Positions 1-9,210 are shown, counted from the stretch's first letter. The stretch: 64,000 nt of DNA from Desulfuromonadaceae bacterium (GCA_028688955.1 JAQTXD010000006.1:1-64000); one strand, 5' to 3'. The notes: generated by a model not told the origin, from the sequence alone. Made by a program: numbers and translations.

Positions 1-2
1 AT

Positions 3-1988
3 GCGTCTACTCTGCTCTGCGGGCATTTCGGGGCCGCATCGGCTGATATGCTCGGCCTGGATGGTTCTCCGACCGCCCTGCTGGCTGCCGCCGCCGCACT
101 CTATTACCTGCGCGAAAACCGCAAAGCGGCGCTACCGCACATTCGCGACATTATTGTTTCACAGCGTAGTCAGCATCTGTCGCTAGATCCCGCTACCCGG
201 CGCAATCTGGAAATCACCGCCAGTATGGCCGAAGGAAAGCGCAGCGGTTCACTGCTGGGGTGCCTGGACCGCACCGGTACCGCAATGGGTGCCCGCCGTC
301 TGAAACAGTGGCTGAGCTACCCGTTAATCGAGCTGGAGCCGATCAGGGCGCGACTTGATGCGGTTGAGGAACTGCTGGAGTATCCGTCGCTGCGCGAGGA
401 TATGGTTGCACGCCTGAAGCATATTGCCGACCTGGAACGGCTGAACGGACGCATCGGCATGGCCAGCGCAGGCGGACGCGACCTCAGGGCGCTGCATGAT
501 TCCCTGGTTCATCTTCCTCCGCTGCTGGAACTGCTGTCCGGGGTGCAGAGTTCACTGCTGCAATCCCTGCTCGGGTCAATGGACCCACTGGACGACATCT
601 GTCTGCTGATAGCCGGCGGAATTATTGAAAGCCCCCCGTTCTCTCTGCGTGAAGGGGGTATTATCGCCTCCGGCTATAATGCTGAACTGGATGAACTGCG
701 CGCCATCAGCAGCGAAGGGAAGGGATTTATCGCCCGCCTCGAAGCCCAGGAACGGTCGCGCACCGGTATCTCAACGCTTAAAATCCGCTACAACCGGGTA
801 TTCGGCTATTCAATCGAGGTAACCAAAAGCAACATTACCAATGTCCCTGCCGATTATATCCGCCGCCAGACCCTTGCCAACGCGGAGCGCTATATAACCG
901 ATGAATTGAAAAATTACGAAGAGAAGGTCCTTGGGGCGGAGGAACGGATCTGTACCCTGGAATTCAATCTGTTTCAGGAAATTCGTGAGCTGGTCGCCGC
1001 CCAGGCAGAGCGGATATCACACACCGCCGATGGTCTGGCAGTCCTCGATGTGCTGCTCTCCCTGTCGACAGTTGCCGGTGAGCGTAATTACTGCAAGCCG
1101 AGAGTGGACGACGCGGACGTTATTGACATCCGTGACGGCCGCCACCCGGTCATCGAGGCGATGAATCTCGGAGAACGGTTCGTGCCGAACGATACGCTGC
1201 TGGATGCCGAAAGCAATCAGCTGCTGATGATTACCGGTCCCAATATGGCGGGTAAATCAACCTATATGCGTCAGGTCGCGCTGATCACCCTGATGGCCCA
1301 GGCCGGCAGCTTCGTTCCCGCAGCAGAGGCGCATATCGGTATTGCCGACCGTATATTCACGCGTGTCGGAGCGGGTGACAACCTGGCTCGCGGCCAATCC
1401 ACATTTATGCTGGAAATGATGGAGGCGGCCGGTATTCTCCGTAATGCGACTCCGCGAAGCCTGATTATTATGGATGAAATCGGCCGGGGAACATCGACAT
1501 TTGACGGCGTTTCCATTGCCTGGGCGGTGGCCGAGTATATCCATGACACTCCGACGTGCCGCAGTCGTACGCTCTTTGCCACCCACTACCATGAACTGAC
1601 CGAACTAGCGACGACCCGCGAACGGATCAAAAACTTTACCGTTGCGGTGCGTGAATGGAATGACCAGGTGATCTTTCTGCGTACCATCATTCCGGGCGGT
1701 GCGTCCCATTCCTACGGTATTCAGGTGGCTCGCCTGGCCGGAATGCCGTCCGATGTCATCGAGCGAGCCAAGGAAATATTGCGTAATCTGGAGTGCGGCG
1801 AGTATGAGGAGGGAGCGCCACGACTGGCCAAGAGCAGTAAAAAGCCGTCCCGCGAGCCGTCTCCGCAGTTCTCCCTGTTCGAGAACAGCGAGGATCAGCT
1901 GCGCCACCGCCTGAAAAAACTGACTATTGCGACGCTGACGCCACTGGAAGCACTCAATCTGCTGGATGAGCTGAAGCGGATGGTGTAA
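3..1988 (+). CDS. mutS: DNA mismatch repair protein MutS (5' end outside window)
   Basis: The reading frame is open from the first bases, so the gene starts upstream; about 661 residues are present against roughly 870 for the family. The missing part is the N-terminal mismatch-binding domain with its Phe-x-Glu wedge. The ATPase domain is intact: Walker A reads [14 protein letters not shown] (about nt 1231-1272) and Walker B with the D-loop reads [17 protein letters not shown] (about nt 1464-1515). Near the C-terminus QFSLF matches the beta-clamp binding consensus, and the tail [14 protein letters not shown] is typical of the family. MutS recognises mismatches and recruits MutL in post-replicative repair. 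An internal ATG at 48 is not the true start, because recognisable MutS sequence precedes it. Confidence 0.97.
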   Translation, partial: ASTLLCGHFGAASADMLGLDGSPTALLAAAAALYYLRENRKAALPHIRDIIVSQRSQHLSLDPATRRNLEITASMAEGKRSGSLLGCLDRTGTAMGARRLKQWLSYPLIELEPIRARLDAVEELLEYPSLREDMVARLKHIADLERLNGRIGMASAGGRDLRALHDSLVHLPPLLELLSGVQSSLLQSLLGSMDPLDDICLLIAGGIIESPPFSLREGGIIASGYNAELDELRAISSEGKGFIARLEAQERSRTGISTLKIRYNRVFGYSIEVTKSNITNVPADYIRRQTLANAERYITDELKNYEEKVLGAEERICTLEFNLFQEIRELVAAQAERISHTADGLAVLDVLLSLSTVAGERNYCKPRVDDADVIDIRDGRHPVIEAMNLGERFVPNDTLLDAESNQLLMITGPNMAGKSTYMRQVALITLMAQAGSFVPAAEAHIGIADRIFTRVGAGDNLARGQSTFMLEMMEAAGILRNATPRSLIIMDEIGRGTSTFDGVSIAWAVAEYIHDTPTCRSRTLFATHYHELTELATTRERIKNFTVAVREWNDQVIFLRTIIPGGASHSYGIQVARLAGMPSDVIERAKEILRNLECGEYEEGAPRLAKSSKKPSREPSPQFSLFENSEDQLRHRLKKLTIATLTPLEALNLLDELKRMV

Positions 1989-2038
1989 GTGAAACAAACC
2001 GGAGTAGCACTCTATATGCATCACTAAGGAAACGAACC

Positions 2039-2317
2039 ATGGGCATTGAAGTGTATGTCGGACAAATATCCGGATCGGTTACGGAGGATGAACTGCGGAA
2101 GTTGTTTTCTGTGGTGGGTTCAGTCGAGTCTGTTCATCTGGTCGTTGATCCCGCATCAGGCGAATCCCGCGGCTGCGGATATGTCAGGATGTCAACGGAT
2201 GAAGAGGCCCGGGAATCGATAGATCTCCTTAATGGCGCTCAGTTGGGTGACCGTCAGATTGTCGTTAAAAAAGCGCCGCCGAAAATATTCAAAAAGACGC
2301 CGACACGGCAGGGTTGA
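2039..2317 (+). CDS. Single-RRM RNA-binding protein
   Basis: A 92-residue protein made of one RNA recognition motif. RNP-2 is seen as VYVGQI near residue 5 and RNP-1 as RGCGYVRM near residue 44, with the beta-alpha-beta spacing of bacterial RRM proteins. The short basic tail (KKAPPKIFKKTPTRQG) is also typical of these small proteins, many of which are cold-induced RNA chaperones. An AAGGA ribosome site lies just upstream of the ATG. It follows mutS by 50 bases and precedes an HNH nuclease, so all three may be co-transcribed. The RNA target cannot be told from sequence. Confidence 0.9.
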   Translation: MGIEVYVGQISGSVTEDELRKLFSVVGSVESVHLVVDPASGESRGCGYVRMSTDEEARESIDLLNGAQLGDRQIVVKKAPPKIFKKTPTRQG

Positions 2318-2332
2318 GAGAGGAGCAGAGTG

Positions 2333-2644
2333 ATGAGAGGGCCACGAACCGTTGTTCTTCCCAGTGCCGAAAAAGCTGCGGCGCTGGTCAGGCAGATGCG
2401 CGGAGAAGTCGACAGTACTACCAACTACCGGACAAAATCCCTGAAAATTCATGGCGCAATCTGCGCCAAATGCGGCCGGGAGTTTGATCAGGCAAGCATC
2501 AGTCTGCTGACCGTTCATCACAAGGACGGCAATCACCACAACAATCCTCCCGACGGCTCAAACTGGGAGAATCTCTGTACTCATTGCCATGACGACGAAC
2601 ATTCTCGCGGGGTGCTGGGGGAGTATTTTTCAAAGCCTACTTGA
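2333..2644 (+). CDS. YajD-type HNH nuclease family protein
   Basis: A 103-residue protein with one HNH fold: a first zinc-knuckle pair CAKCG, then VHHKDGNHHNNPPDGSNW, then CTHCHDDEH. This arrangement matches the YajD family of small HNH proteins, whose physiological substrate is not established. I chose ATG at 2333, 7 bases after AGGAG; a GTG at 2330 directly before it is in frame but closer to the ribosome site. It starts 15 bases after the RRM gene. Its last 8 bases overlap the end of the convergent TSUP permease gene. Confidence 0.85.
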   Translation: MRGPRTVVLPSAEKAAALVRQMRGEVDSTTNYRTKSLKIHGAICAKCGREFDQASISLLTVHHKDGNHHNNPPDGSNWENLCTHCHDDEHSRGVLGEYFSKPT

Positions 2645-3392
2645 AATTCTGATAGATGAGGCGGCCGACAAGAGCCAGAACCATTGTGATAAACACCGGC
2701 CTGATAAAGCCGGTTCCCCGCTTTATGACAAGCTTTGATCCGACGCGCGCTCCCAGAAACTGCCCGATCCCCATAACGATCCCTTCCAGAAAACGCACCT
2801 GCCCGATAGACAGGAAGAAGAACAACGCCACGATGTTGCTGGTGAAGTTCATGACTTTAGTCGTTGCAGTGGCCCGCATCATCGAATAGCCGAGCAGCAT
2901 CATCAGGGCCATTGTCCAGAACGAGCCGGTTCCCGGCCCGAAAAATCCGTCATAAAAGCCGATGACGAGCCCGAACAACAGGTAGAACAGTCCTGGCAGC
3001 ATCCGTGCGTGAACGTCCTCAGAACCGAGGCGGGGTGAAAAGAGGGTGTAGATTGCTATGGCAGTCAGGCACCACGGAATCAGTTGTTTAAGAAGTGTTG
3101 CATCAAGCAGCTGCACCGCCCAGACACCGAGGGTCGCTCCGAGTGCTGTCCAGAGTATGCCGCTCCAGCAATCAGCAAGCTTGACGGTACCGGCCCGGAC
3201 AAAGTGGAGCATGGCGCTGCCTGAACCGAAGGATGCCTGGAGTTTGTTGGTGCCGAGTGCTACTTGCGGCGGCAGGCCGATGCCGAGCAGAACGGGAACG
3301 GTGATCAGTCCGCCGCCGCCGGCGATGGAGTCGACAAGACCCGCAATAAATGCCGCTCCGAAGAGCAGGGGAAGGAGGAGTACGGGAGACAA
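2637..3392 (-). CDS. TSUP (TauE/SafE) family membrane permease, YfcA-like
   Basis: A 251-residue polytopic membrane protein. The N-terminal signature AGLVDSIAGGGGLITVP and the following GTNKLQASFGSGSAM are diagnostic of TSUP carriers, which export or import sulfur-containing or organic anions. A second half-repeat with FYDGFFGPGTGSF is also present, as expected from the duplicated fold. The only in-frame start that keeps the first helix is TTG at 3392; no clear ribosome site precedes it. It begins 6 bases after the upstream amino-acid permease stop, so it is probably the last gene of that operon. The substrate is unknown. Confidence 0.88.
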   Translation of the reverse strand: MSPVLLLPLLFGAAFIAGLVDSIAGGGGLITVPVLLGIGLPPQVALGTNKLQASFGSGSAMLHFVRAGTVKLADCWSGILWTALGATLGVWAVQLLDATLLKQLIPWCLTAIAIYTLFSPRLGSEDVHARMLPGLFYLLFGLVIGFYDGFFGPGTGSFWTMALMMLLGYSMMRATATTKVMNFTSNIVALFFFLSIGQVRFLEGIVMGIGQFLGARVGSKLVIKRGTGFIRPVFITMVLALVGRLIYQNFK

Positions 3393-3398
3393 GAGTCG

Positions 3399-4097
3399 TT
3401 ACATCGCTTTTGACCAGGACAGTCGTCCTTCCAGCCACCGCGAGAGGCTGGTGAAGGCGTAGCAGAGAAAGAAGTATATGATCGCAATGAAGATAAATAT
3501 TTCGGTAGGATATGCCATGGTCCGGTTATTTATCTGGGTGGCAACATGGGTCAGCTCAGAGACACCGACGATGAACGCCAGAGAGGTGTCTTTGATCAGG
3601 GAGACGAACTGGTTGACGAATGAGGGGATCATGTTGCGCAATCCTTGCGGAAGCACGATGTAGAGCATGACCTGCCAGGATGTCAATCCGGTGGATATGC
3701 CGGCTTCGGTCTGTCCTTTCGGAATCCCTTCAATTCCTGCAATGACGATGCGGGACATGTATGCAGAGGTGAAAAGGGTCAGCGCCATGATGACGGTATT
3801 GTTCTCCGCAATTTTGCCGAACAGGGCCGGCATCAGAAAGTACATCCAGAAGATAACCATCAGGAGCGGCATACCGCGCACAAGGTTGATGAACGCCAGA
3901 GCCGGCAGGCGAATGACTGCAAAGCGGGAAATGCTGAACAGGCCGAGTATCATGCCGCCAAAAAAAGAGAGAACGCAGGACACTACCGCAAGATAGAGCG
4001 TCAGGCCGACGCCGCCCAACGGTCCGTGGGGAAAACGGCCGATCATGAAATAGGTGAAATTGTCGGTGATGACAGAAAAGTTGAATAACGGTTCCAT
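3399..4097 (-). CDS. Polar amino-acid ABC transporter permease (second of pair)
   Basis: A 232-residue inner-membrane permease of the His/Glu/Gln/Arg family. The EAA loop region is visible as EGIPKGQTEAGISTGLTSWQ and is followed by LPQGLRNMIPSFVNQF, the usual coupling-helix and membrane sequence of GltK/GlnP-type subunits. Several hydrophobic helices span the chain. Its ATG starts one base after the stop codon of the first permease, so translation is coupled. With its partner it forms the transmembrane channel for the binding protein and ATPase encoded upstream. The family favours glutamate, aspartate or glutamine, but specificity is set by the binding protein. Confidence 0.93.
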   Translation of the reverse strand: MEPLFNFSVITDNFTYFMIGRFPHGPLGGVGLTLYLAVVSCVLSFFGGMILGLFSISRFAVIRLPALAFINLVRGMPLLMVIFWMYFLMPALFGKIAENNTVIMALTLFTSAYMSRIVIAGIEGIPKGQTEAGISTGLTSWQVMLYIVLPQGLRNMIPSFVNQFVSLIKDTSLAFIVGVSELTHVATQINNRTMAYPTEIFIFIAIIYFFLCYAFTSLSRWLEGRLSWSKAM

Positions 4098-4098
4098 G

Positions 4099-4806
4099 TC
4101 AGGCCGCCTTGTGAATGTTCAATACTTTTTCGTTATACAGGTTTACCAGTGCCGTAATGACAAGGGAGAGAACCAGATAGACAACCGTTGCCGCGGTGAA
4201 GGCTTCAAAGCCCTTGAAGGTATAGCTCTCCACCTGACGCGCCTGATACGTCATTTCCATGACGCCGATAGTCATCGCGAGAGAAGAGTTTTTAGCCACA
4301 TTAAGGAACTGGTTGACCAGTGGCGGAATGGTGATGCGTACCGCCTGGGGCAGGATAATATACTGCATGGAGCGGAGGTAGGAAAAGCCGGCGCTGCGGG
4401 AAGCCTCCATCTGTTCTTTCGGGATTGAAAGTACGCCCGAGCGGATATCTTCAGCGATAAAGGCAGAGGTGTAAATGGTCAGTGCAATGACAGCGGCGGC
4501 AAATTCAAAGCCGGTTTCGTTAAGCCAGTCATTCACCGCGGTCGGGAGGATCTTGTAGGAACCAAAATACCAGAAGAATATCTGTACGAGCAGTGGCGTG
4601 TTACGGAAGAATTCAAGATACGCCAGCGCAAACCAGCGGATCGGCTTGCTGTGTGCCATGCGCATGACCGCGATCAACAGTCCCAGCAGGAAGGCCAGTA
4701 CGATCGAAATGGTCGAAAGCTTGAGCGTAGTCAGCAGACCGGAAAGCAGCCAGTCGAAGTACTTGCCTGATGTGATGGTTGACCAGTCAAACGTGTAATT
4801 GAGCAT
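4099..4806 (-). CDS. Polar amino-acid ABC transporter permease (first of pair)
   Basis: A 235-residue GltJ/HisM-type permease. The EAA signature is clear (SIPKEQMEASRSAGFSYLR, then ILPQAVRITIPPLVNQFLN). ATG at 4806 is preferred over an in-frame GTG at 4833, because the GTG lies inside the stem-loop at 4823-4861 that follows the binding-protein gene. No strong ribosome site precedes the ATG, so expression is probably lower than that of the binding protein. The product pairs with the downstream permease to build the channel of a polar amino-acid importer. Confidence 0.92.
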   Translation of the reverse strand: MLNYTFDWSTITSGKYFDWLLSGLLTTLKLSTISIVLAFLLGLLIAVMRMAHSKPIRWFALAYLEFFRNTPLLVQIFFWYFGSYKILPTAVNDWLNETGFEFAAAVIALTIYTSAFIAEDIRSGVLSIPKEQMEASRSAGFSYLRSMQYIILPQAVRITIPPLVNQFLNVAKNSSLAMTIGVMEMTYQARQVESYTFKGFEAFTAATVVYLVLSLVITALVNLYNEKVLNIHKAA

Positions 4807-4822
4807 GGATACGGATCCAAGG

Positions 4823-4861
4823 CACAGGGGCACCCATGCAGACGTGATGGATGCCCCTGTG
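4823..4861 (-). promoter_or_regulatory. Intra-operon stem-loop after the binding-protein gene
   Basis: Arms at 4824-4836 and 4848-4860 are complementary at 12 of 13 positions, with an 11-base loop and one extra C-G closing pair. It begins 5 bases after the binding-protein stop and ends before the permease start. No T-run follows, so it looks like a 3' mRNA-stabilising or partly terminating hairpin. Such elements let binding protein be made in excess over the membrane subunits. Structure is seen directly; function is inferred. Confidence 0.6.
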
Positions 4862-4866
4862 GAGTA

Positions 4867-5682
4867 TTATTTGTCTGCAGAGATTTTGAAGGTGCGCTCC
4901 AGGTGGAACTGGGTGCCGGGGCCGAACCACTTGTTGAAAATTTTCTTTGCTTCGCCGTTCTTTTCCATTTCCAGAATGGTCTTGTTGACAAAATTGACAA
5001 AATTCGTGTCGCCTTTTCGCATCCCAAGTCCATACGGTTCATCAGAAATCTGGATATTCGGAATCTCAAACTGGGCTTTGTTCGGGGCCTTGGCAAGAAT
5101 GCCGGCGAGGATCGCTTCGTCGGTGGTGACGGCAGAAACCTTACCCTGACTTAACGCAAGAAAGGCCTGGGGATAGTCGTCAAATGACAGTATGGTCGCA
5201 GAAGGAATTGCCTTGGCGACATTCTGCTCTGACGTGGAACCTTTGGCGGTGCCGATACGCTTGCCTTCCAGATCTTTCAGGCTTTTGACGCTTCCCTTCT
5301 TCGTAATAAACTTTTGACCGGTAAGGAAATATGCGTAGCTGAAATCAATGACTTTTGCGCGCTCGGCATTTTTGGTCATGGTCGCGGCGATTATGTCAAT
5401 ATGTCCTTCCTGCAATTGCGGCATACGGCTGGCGGACGTAACCGGTTTAAGCTCCACCTTGACACCCATTTTTTTGGCAATGGCATTGACGAAGTCTATG
5501 TCGTAGCCGACAATTCTGCGGGTGCTCTCATCGATGTATCCAAAGGGGGGGAGGGAATCCTTGCAGCCGACCGTCAGCACGCCTTTCTTTTTGGCGTCTG
5601 CCAGGGTGTCACCGGCCTGGGCGGCTTTGACGGTAATTGCAGCCAGGGCCATGATCATGCACAGCGTTATCAGTTTTTTCAT
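4867..5682 (-). CDS. Periplasmic polar amino-acid binding protein (SBP family 3)
   Basis: A 271-residue secreted solute-binding protein. The first ~23 residues form a signal peptide (MKKL, hydrophobic core, AQA cleavage region). The family 3 signature GYDIDFVNAIAKKMGV follows, and later come TKNAERAKVIDFSYAY and the DEPYGLGMRKGD hinge region. This set resembles PEB1/GltI-type aspartate-glutamate binding proteins, but specificity is not proven by sequence. The gene lies between the ATPase gene (48 bases upstream) and the permeases, and is followed by a stem-loop that may raise its mRNA level. Confidence 0.93.
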   Translation of the reverse strand: MKKLITLCMIMALAAITVKAAQAGDTLADAKKKGVLTVGCKDSLPPFGYIDESTRRIVGYDIDFVNAIAKKMGVKVELKPVTSASRMPQLQEGHIDIIAATMTKNAERAKVIDFSYAYFLTGQKFITKKGSVKSLKDLEGKRIGTAKGSTSEQNVAKAIPSATILSFDDYPQAFLALSQGKVSAVTTDEAILAGILAKAPNKAQFEIPNIQISDEPYGLGMRKGDTNFVNFVNKTILEMEKNGEAKKIFNKWFGPGTQFHLERTFKISADK

Positions 5683-5730
5683 GTTGCTTCCTCCTTGAGT
5701 GAGTGGGTATGTACCGTAGCCGGTACGGTG

Positions 5731-6477
5731 TCAGGGACATTCCGCCTGCATCGGCGTTAACAGCTGACGAAGGAACTGCTGGGCGCGTTCATGCTGGGGA
5801 CGCATGAAGAAATTTTCGGGAGTGGCTTCTTCAAGGATGACTCCGTCCGCCATGAATGCGACCCGGTGGGCGACTTCACGGGCGAATCCCATTTCATGGG
5901 TTACCACAACCATGGTCATGCCGGAGAGCGCCAGGTCTTTCATGACCGCCAGAACCTCTCCGATCATCTCGGGGTCAAGCGCCGACGTCGGTTCGTCGAA
6001 GAGCATGATGCGCGGCTTCATCGCCAGGGCACGGGCAATGGCAACCCGCTGCTGCTGCCCCCCGGACAGCTGTGACGGATAGGCGTTCCGCTTTTCTGCC
6101 AGACCGACCCGCGTCAGCAGTACCATGGCCTGCTCCTCGGCGTCATTTTTTGAAATTTTCTTTATTTTGGTCGGAGCCAGAGTGATATTTCGGAGAACAG
6201 AAAGGTGAGGATAGAGGTTAAACTGCTGGAAAACGAAGCCAACATCCGCCCGGAGCTTGTTTATATCGGTTTTCTTATCTGAAAGGTCCATGCCGTCGAC
6301 GATCAGCGTACCGTCACTGATTGGTTCCAACTGATTGATCGTACGAATCAGAGTGGATTTTCCGGAGCCGGACGGGCCGCACACAACCAGCACTTCACCA
6401 GGAGTTACATGCAGGTTGATATCGTTAAGTACGTGCAGGCTCTTAAACCATTTGTGCACGCCTTTGAAAATAATCAT
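5731..6477 (-). CDS. Polar amino-acid ABC transporter ATP-binding protein (GlnQ/GltL type)
   Basis: A 248-residue ATPase. Walker A is GPSGSGKST, the Q-loop is [11 protein letters not shown], the signature motif is [15 protein letters not shown], Walker B is [14 protein letters not shown] and the switch His is in [19 protein letters not shown] and the [11 protein letters not shown] stretch are characteristic of amino-acid importers. It is the first gene of a five-gene minus-strand operon (ATPase, binding protein, two permeases, TSUP). An AGGAG ribosome site lies about 8 bases before the ATG. The order with the ATPase first differs from the common binding-protein-first layout. Confidence 0.95.
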   Translation of the reverse strand: MIIFKGVHKWFKSLHVLNDINLHVTPGEVLVVCGPSGSGKSTLIRTINQLEPISDGTLIVDGMDLSDKKTDINKLRADVGFVFQQFNLYPHLSVLRNITLAPTKIKKISKNDAEEQAMVLLTRVGLAEKRNAYPSQLSGGQQQRVAIARALAMKPRIMLFDEPTSALDPEMIGEVLAVMKDLALSGMTMVVVTHEMGFAREVAHRVAFMADGVILEEATPENFFMRPQHERAQQFLRQLLTPMQAECP

Positions 6478-6567
6478 GAACAGACTCCTGAGGCAAATAA
6501 AACAACGTTAGGCATATTTTTTACCATGCAGGCCCGGCAAATGGAAGTATTTATACTTAGAGTGCCG

Positions 6568-7341
6568 TTATTTTTTGTCCGGCCAATAATTCCCGCGTAC
6601 CAGGGTGGCAGTGATACTCCCGACGATAACCTTTGATTTCATCTGTACCGGGATTCTCCGCTCATCATCAGTCAGCCAGATAAACATGTCTCCGGTGCGG
6701 GCAAAAATCCCCTCAGATTTCAGCAACGGCTGGATCACGATCGTTTTAAAGCGGCCGAGAGGCGTGACCAGTTCTTCCCGTCGCAGTACCTTCACTTCTG
6801 TGTTCCAGAGGCGCTTGCAGTCAAATATATCAATAAAATAGGACGTGCCTACCTGCAGCGGAATCGTCCGGAAGTAGAAAAAGCTGGAAAGGGTATCGTA
6901 CGTACGTTTCGTAATGGCCTGTTTTTTCTCTTCGTTCTTGCGGTGGTCAGTTGTTGTAACCTCAAGCTTCTGCCGGTCAAAGCGTGCTTCCCGGTGTGTA
7001 TGCGTTCTCCCCTCGTTCTTGCGCTCCTGGTAGAGGCGTGGAGAGCCGATGTGCAGCGGGGGAGCGCCTGATGTCAGGAACGATTCAATCCGGTCATCCA
7101 CCGGAAAAAAGAAGCGCAGCCAGTCGGCGGATTTAGCGGTGGACAGGATCTGAATTTCACCGCCGACCTGCCTGACTTCCTGGACCGCGCTGCCGGCGGT
7201 AACGCCGGAGTAGGACAGCTCGAACTCCAGTCGCTCCGGAACCGGAAATGCGCTCGCGGTGTCTGCCGGACAAAAAAAGGTAAGCGCTACAAAAGCAGCG
7301 CCCACCATTATCATGCATATACGTGCAGTCATTGTGATCAC
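6568..7341 (-). CDS. DUF3108 domain exported protein
   Basis: A 257-residue protein with an N-terminal signal peptide (hydrophobic run ending near ADTASA). The mature part begins LEFELSYSGVTAGSAV, the DUF3108 hallmark, and continues as an all-beta domain with FYFRTIPLQVG and VLRREELVTPLG. GTG at 7341 is chosen because AAGGA lies 5 bases upstream; ATG at 7332, three codons on, is the alternative. DUF3108 proteins are periplasmic or outer-membrane associated and structurally related to lipoprotein-carrier-like barrels, but their role is not known. It follows the DUF3467-like gene on the same strand. Confidence 0.82.
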   Translation of the reverse strand: MITMTARICMIMVGAAFVALTFFCPADTASAFPVPERLEFELSYSGVTAGSAVQEVRQVGGEIQILSTAKSADWLRFFFPVDDRIESFLTSGAPPLHIGSPRLYQERKNEGRTHTHREARFDRQKLEVTTTDHRKNEEKKQAITKRTYDTLSSFFYFRTIPLQVGTSYFIDIFDCKRLWNTEVKVLRREELVTPLGRFKTIVIQPLLKSEGIFARTGDMFIWLTDDERRIPVQMKSKVIVGSITATLVRGNYWPDKK

Positions 7342-7363
7342 AACATTCCTTTGTACGGTGCCG

Positions 7364-7738
7364 TTATGCCTGTCCGCCCACCTTTGACTTCTCGAATTCG
7401 GTGCGTGCCTTGTGGAGTTCCTCGAACTCGCGGAGCTTCTCTCCCATCCAGGCATGGAAAACCTTGGCGTTTTCGTAACTCATGATGACGCCGGTATCAA
7501 TGAAACGAACCATGCTGGTGGCAAGATTTTTTGGATCTACATCGGTCTCACGGCCAATGGAGCCCTCCGGAGTGATCTCGTGTGAAATGGCATTCGGCAG
7601 CGGTTGGCGCTCAAGATAAAAGTTGACAACCATCTCTCCGCGCGGGGAAAAGCCGCCCTGGGCGCCATTGACGTAGTTTGGATTGTACCCATAATTGAAA
7701 ACGTACTTGAAGGTTATTTCCGGATTCTTGCTGCTCAT
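7364..7738 (-). CDS. Small cytosolic protein resembling DUF3467
   Basis: A 124-residue protein without signal peptide or membrane segment. The central GEMVVNFYLERQPLPN and the C-terminal SYENAKVFHAWMGEKLREF look like the two conserved parts of DUF3467-type proteins, but the match is by eye and weak. ATG at 7738 is supported by AAAGGAG 7-8 bases upstream; an upstream extension to 7807 has no such support. It lies 22 bases upstream of the DUF3108 gene on the same strand. Function is unknown. Confidence 0.75.
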   Translation of the reverse strand: MSSKNPEITFKYVFNYGYNPNYVNGAQGGFSPRGEMVVNFYLERQPLPNAISHEITPEGSIGRETDVDPKNLATSMVRFIDTGVIMSYENAKVFHAWMGEKLREFEELHKARTEFEKSKVGGQA

Positions 7739-7834
7739 TGAATGCTCTCCTTTGCTTTTCTGAATGGTGGATTGATGCAACCCTTGATAGTGCCTCTGTC
7801 CTATCATAATCAGGGTGGTAAGGAAAAGAACTTA

Positions 7835-7862
7835 TTGCATTCTTCGGGGTGATCGGTATAAA
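7835..7862 (+). promoter_or_regulatory. Putative sigma-70 promoter for the DUF4350-like gene
   Basis: TTGCAT at 7835-7840 is separated by 16 bases from TATAAA at 7857-7862. It lies about 34 bases before the GTG start at 7896, in a divergent intergenic region. A small 6-bp stem (AAGACT/AGTCTT) lies in the predicted leader. Seen directly; activity is inferred. Confidence 0.5.
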
Positions 7863-7895
7863 AGACTCGTACAGTCTTCTACTGAGGAGGGGGAT

Positions 7896-8663
7896 GTGGC
7901 GATGAGCAAATTAATGTATATCAAAATCGGTATTGTTGTCTTGCTGCTCTGGGCGGGCAGCGTGTGTGCGGCTGAGAACGAACCTCTCGTCCTGTTTGAT
8001 CAGGGGCACGGCCAACGTTTCCTGATCGAAGAAACCGGTGACCTGCAGTTGTCAAAGCTGGCAGATATCATGCGTACGCAGCACCTGACGGTTGCGTCTA
8101 CGAAACAACCGTTGAGCGATGAGGTGTTGAAAAATGTTTCGGCGCTGGTGATCTCCGGGCCATTTGCCGCCCTGCGCCCTGAAGAGGTGGATGCTGTTGT
8201 CCGCTATATAGAGCGGGGCGGGAGGCTTGCAGCAATGCTCCATATCGGCCCGCCGCTCCTGGGATTACTGTCCCGGCTTGATCTGGACCACTCGAATGCG
8301 GTACTCCATGAACGTCAGAATATCATCGATGTCGATACAAATTTTCGGGTGACGAATCTATCCAAATCGCCGCTGTTTTCCGGGATGACGCATTTTTCAC
8401 TCTACGGCGCGTGGGCACTTGATCCGGGCGCCAGAGGCACCGTACTGGCCAAGACGTCACCTGAGGCATGGGCCGACCTTGATGGTAATAAGGTTCTGTC
8501 CAAAGGTGATGCCGTCGCCGCATTCAACGTTGTAATTTCTGGAAATCTCGGCACCGGCAGGTTTGTCGTCTTTGGTGATGATGCCATCTTCCAGAATCGC
8601 TATCTTGACGAGAATAACAGTAAACTGGCGGTCAACCTCTCCGTGTGGCTGGCTGGACGGTAG
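7896..8663 (+). CDS. DUF4350-like exported protein
   Basis: A 255-residue protein with a signal peptide or membrane anchor (hydrophobic YIKIGIVVLLLWAG, then VCAAE). The body resembles DUF4350 / glutamine-amidotransferase-like folds: LVLFDQGHGQRF, then VSALVISGPFAALRPEEVDAV, YIERGGRLAAML and GRFVVFGDDAIFQN. The catalytic Cys expected of a true amidotransferase is not evident. GTG at 7896 lies 5 bases after GGAGGGG; ATG at 7902, two codons later, is the alternative. It is transcribed divergently from the DUF3467/DUF3108 pair. Its role is unknown. Confidence 0.8.
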   Translation: MAMSKLMYIKIGIVVLLLWAGSVCAAENEPLVLFDQGHGQRFLIEETGDLQLSKLADIMRTQHLTVASTKQPLSDEVLKNVSALVISGPFAALRPEEVDAVVRYIERGGRLAAMLHIGPPLLGLLSRLDLDHSNAVLHERQNIIDVDTNFRVTNLSKSPLFSGMTHFSLYGAWALDPGARGTVLAKTSPEAWADLDGNKVLSKGDAVAAFNVVISGNLGTGRFVVFGDDAIFQNRYLDENNSKLAVNLSVWLAGR

Positions 8664-8761
8664 TCAGATCGTGCACGTCTTCTGAAAAACATGGTTGACA
8701 TACACTCGCGTATGTTTGTAGAAGAAGAGCACACATAACACTATATTCTGGGGGTTCACTG

Positions 8762-9151
8762 ATGAAAATTTTTACAAAAGCTTCTCTGGTTGCCGTTTCG
8801 CTGCTTCTCTCCACCGGTATCGGCTTTGCTGCCACCACTGCTGCTCCGGCACCGACCGCAGCGCCTGCCGCCACCGCACCGGCACTTGATCTGAAGGGGG
8901 CAGCCAAGTCGGTTGGTGCAGGAGTGAAGGCAGATGCCAAGGCAGCGGCCAAGGCGAAACTGGTCGATATTAATACCGCTACTGCGGCGGAGCTGAAGAC
9001 AATTCCCGGCATCGGCGAGGCTCTCGCAGCCAAAGTTATTGCCGGTCGCCCTTACGCCAATAAAACTCAGCTGAAATCAAGAAATGTTATTCCGGCAAAT
9101 GTGTACGAGCAGGTGAAGGATTTGATCATAGCCAAGGCTCTTAAAAAATAA
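8762..9151 (+). CDS. Exported ComEA-like helix-hairpin-helix protein
   Basis: A 129-residue protein. Residues 1-24 form a signal peptide ending GFAA; residues ~25-65 are an Ala/Pro/Thr-rich then Ala/Lys-rich linker; residues ~67-127 are a ComEA-type double helix-hairpin-helix starting VDINTATAAELKTIPGIG. In ComEA this domain binds incoming double-stranded DNA at the cell surface during transformation. No comEC or comFC is near, so a competence role is only a family-based guess. A good intrinsic terminator follows. Confidence 0.88.
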   Translation: MKIFTKASLVAVSLLLSTGIGFAATTAAPAPTAAPAATAPALDLKGAAKSVGAGVKADAKAAAKAKLVDINTATAAELKTIPGIGEALAAKVIAGRPYANKTQLKSRNVIPANVYEQVKDLIIAKALKK

Positions 9152-9179
9152 GACACAAACGTGTTGCATTCCAATTATT

Positions 9180-9210
9180 CGGGGCATCCTATTCTGGAGC
9201 CCCGTTTTTT
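9180..9210 (+). terminator. Intrinsic terminator after the ComEA-like gene
   Basis: Six-base arms at 9180-9185 (CGGGGC) and 9199-9204 (GCCCCG) with a 13-base loop, followed directly by six T residues. Confidence 0.85.

Noticed and set aside
4807-4833. GTG at 4833 as start of the first permease
   Set aside because: It lies in the 5' arm of the stem-loop and adds residues not typical of the family; ATG at 4806 is better.
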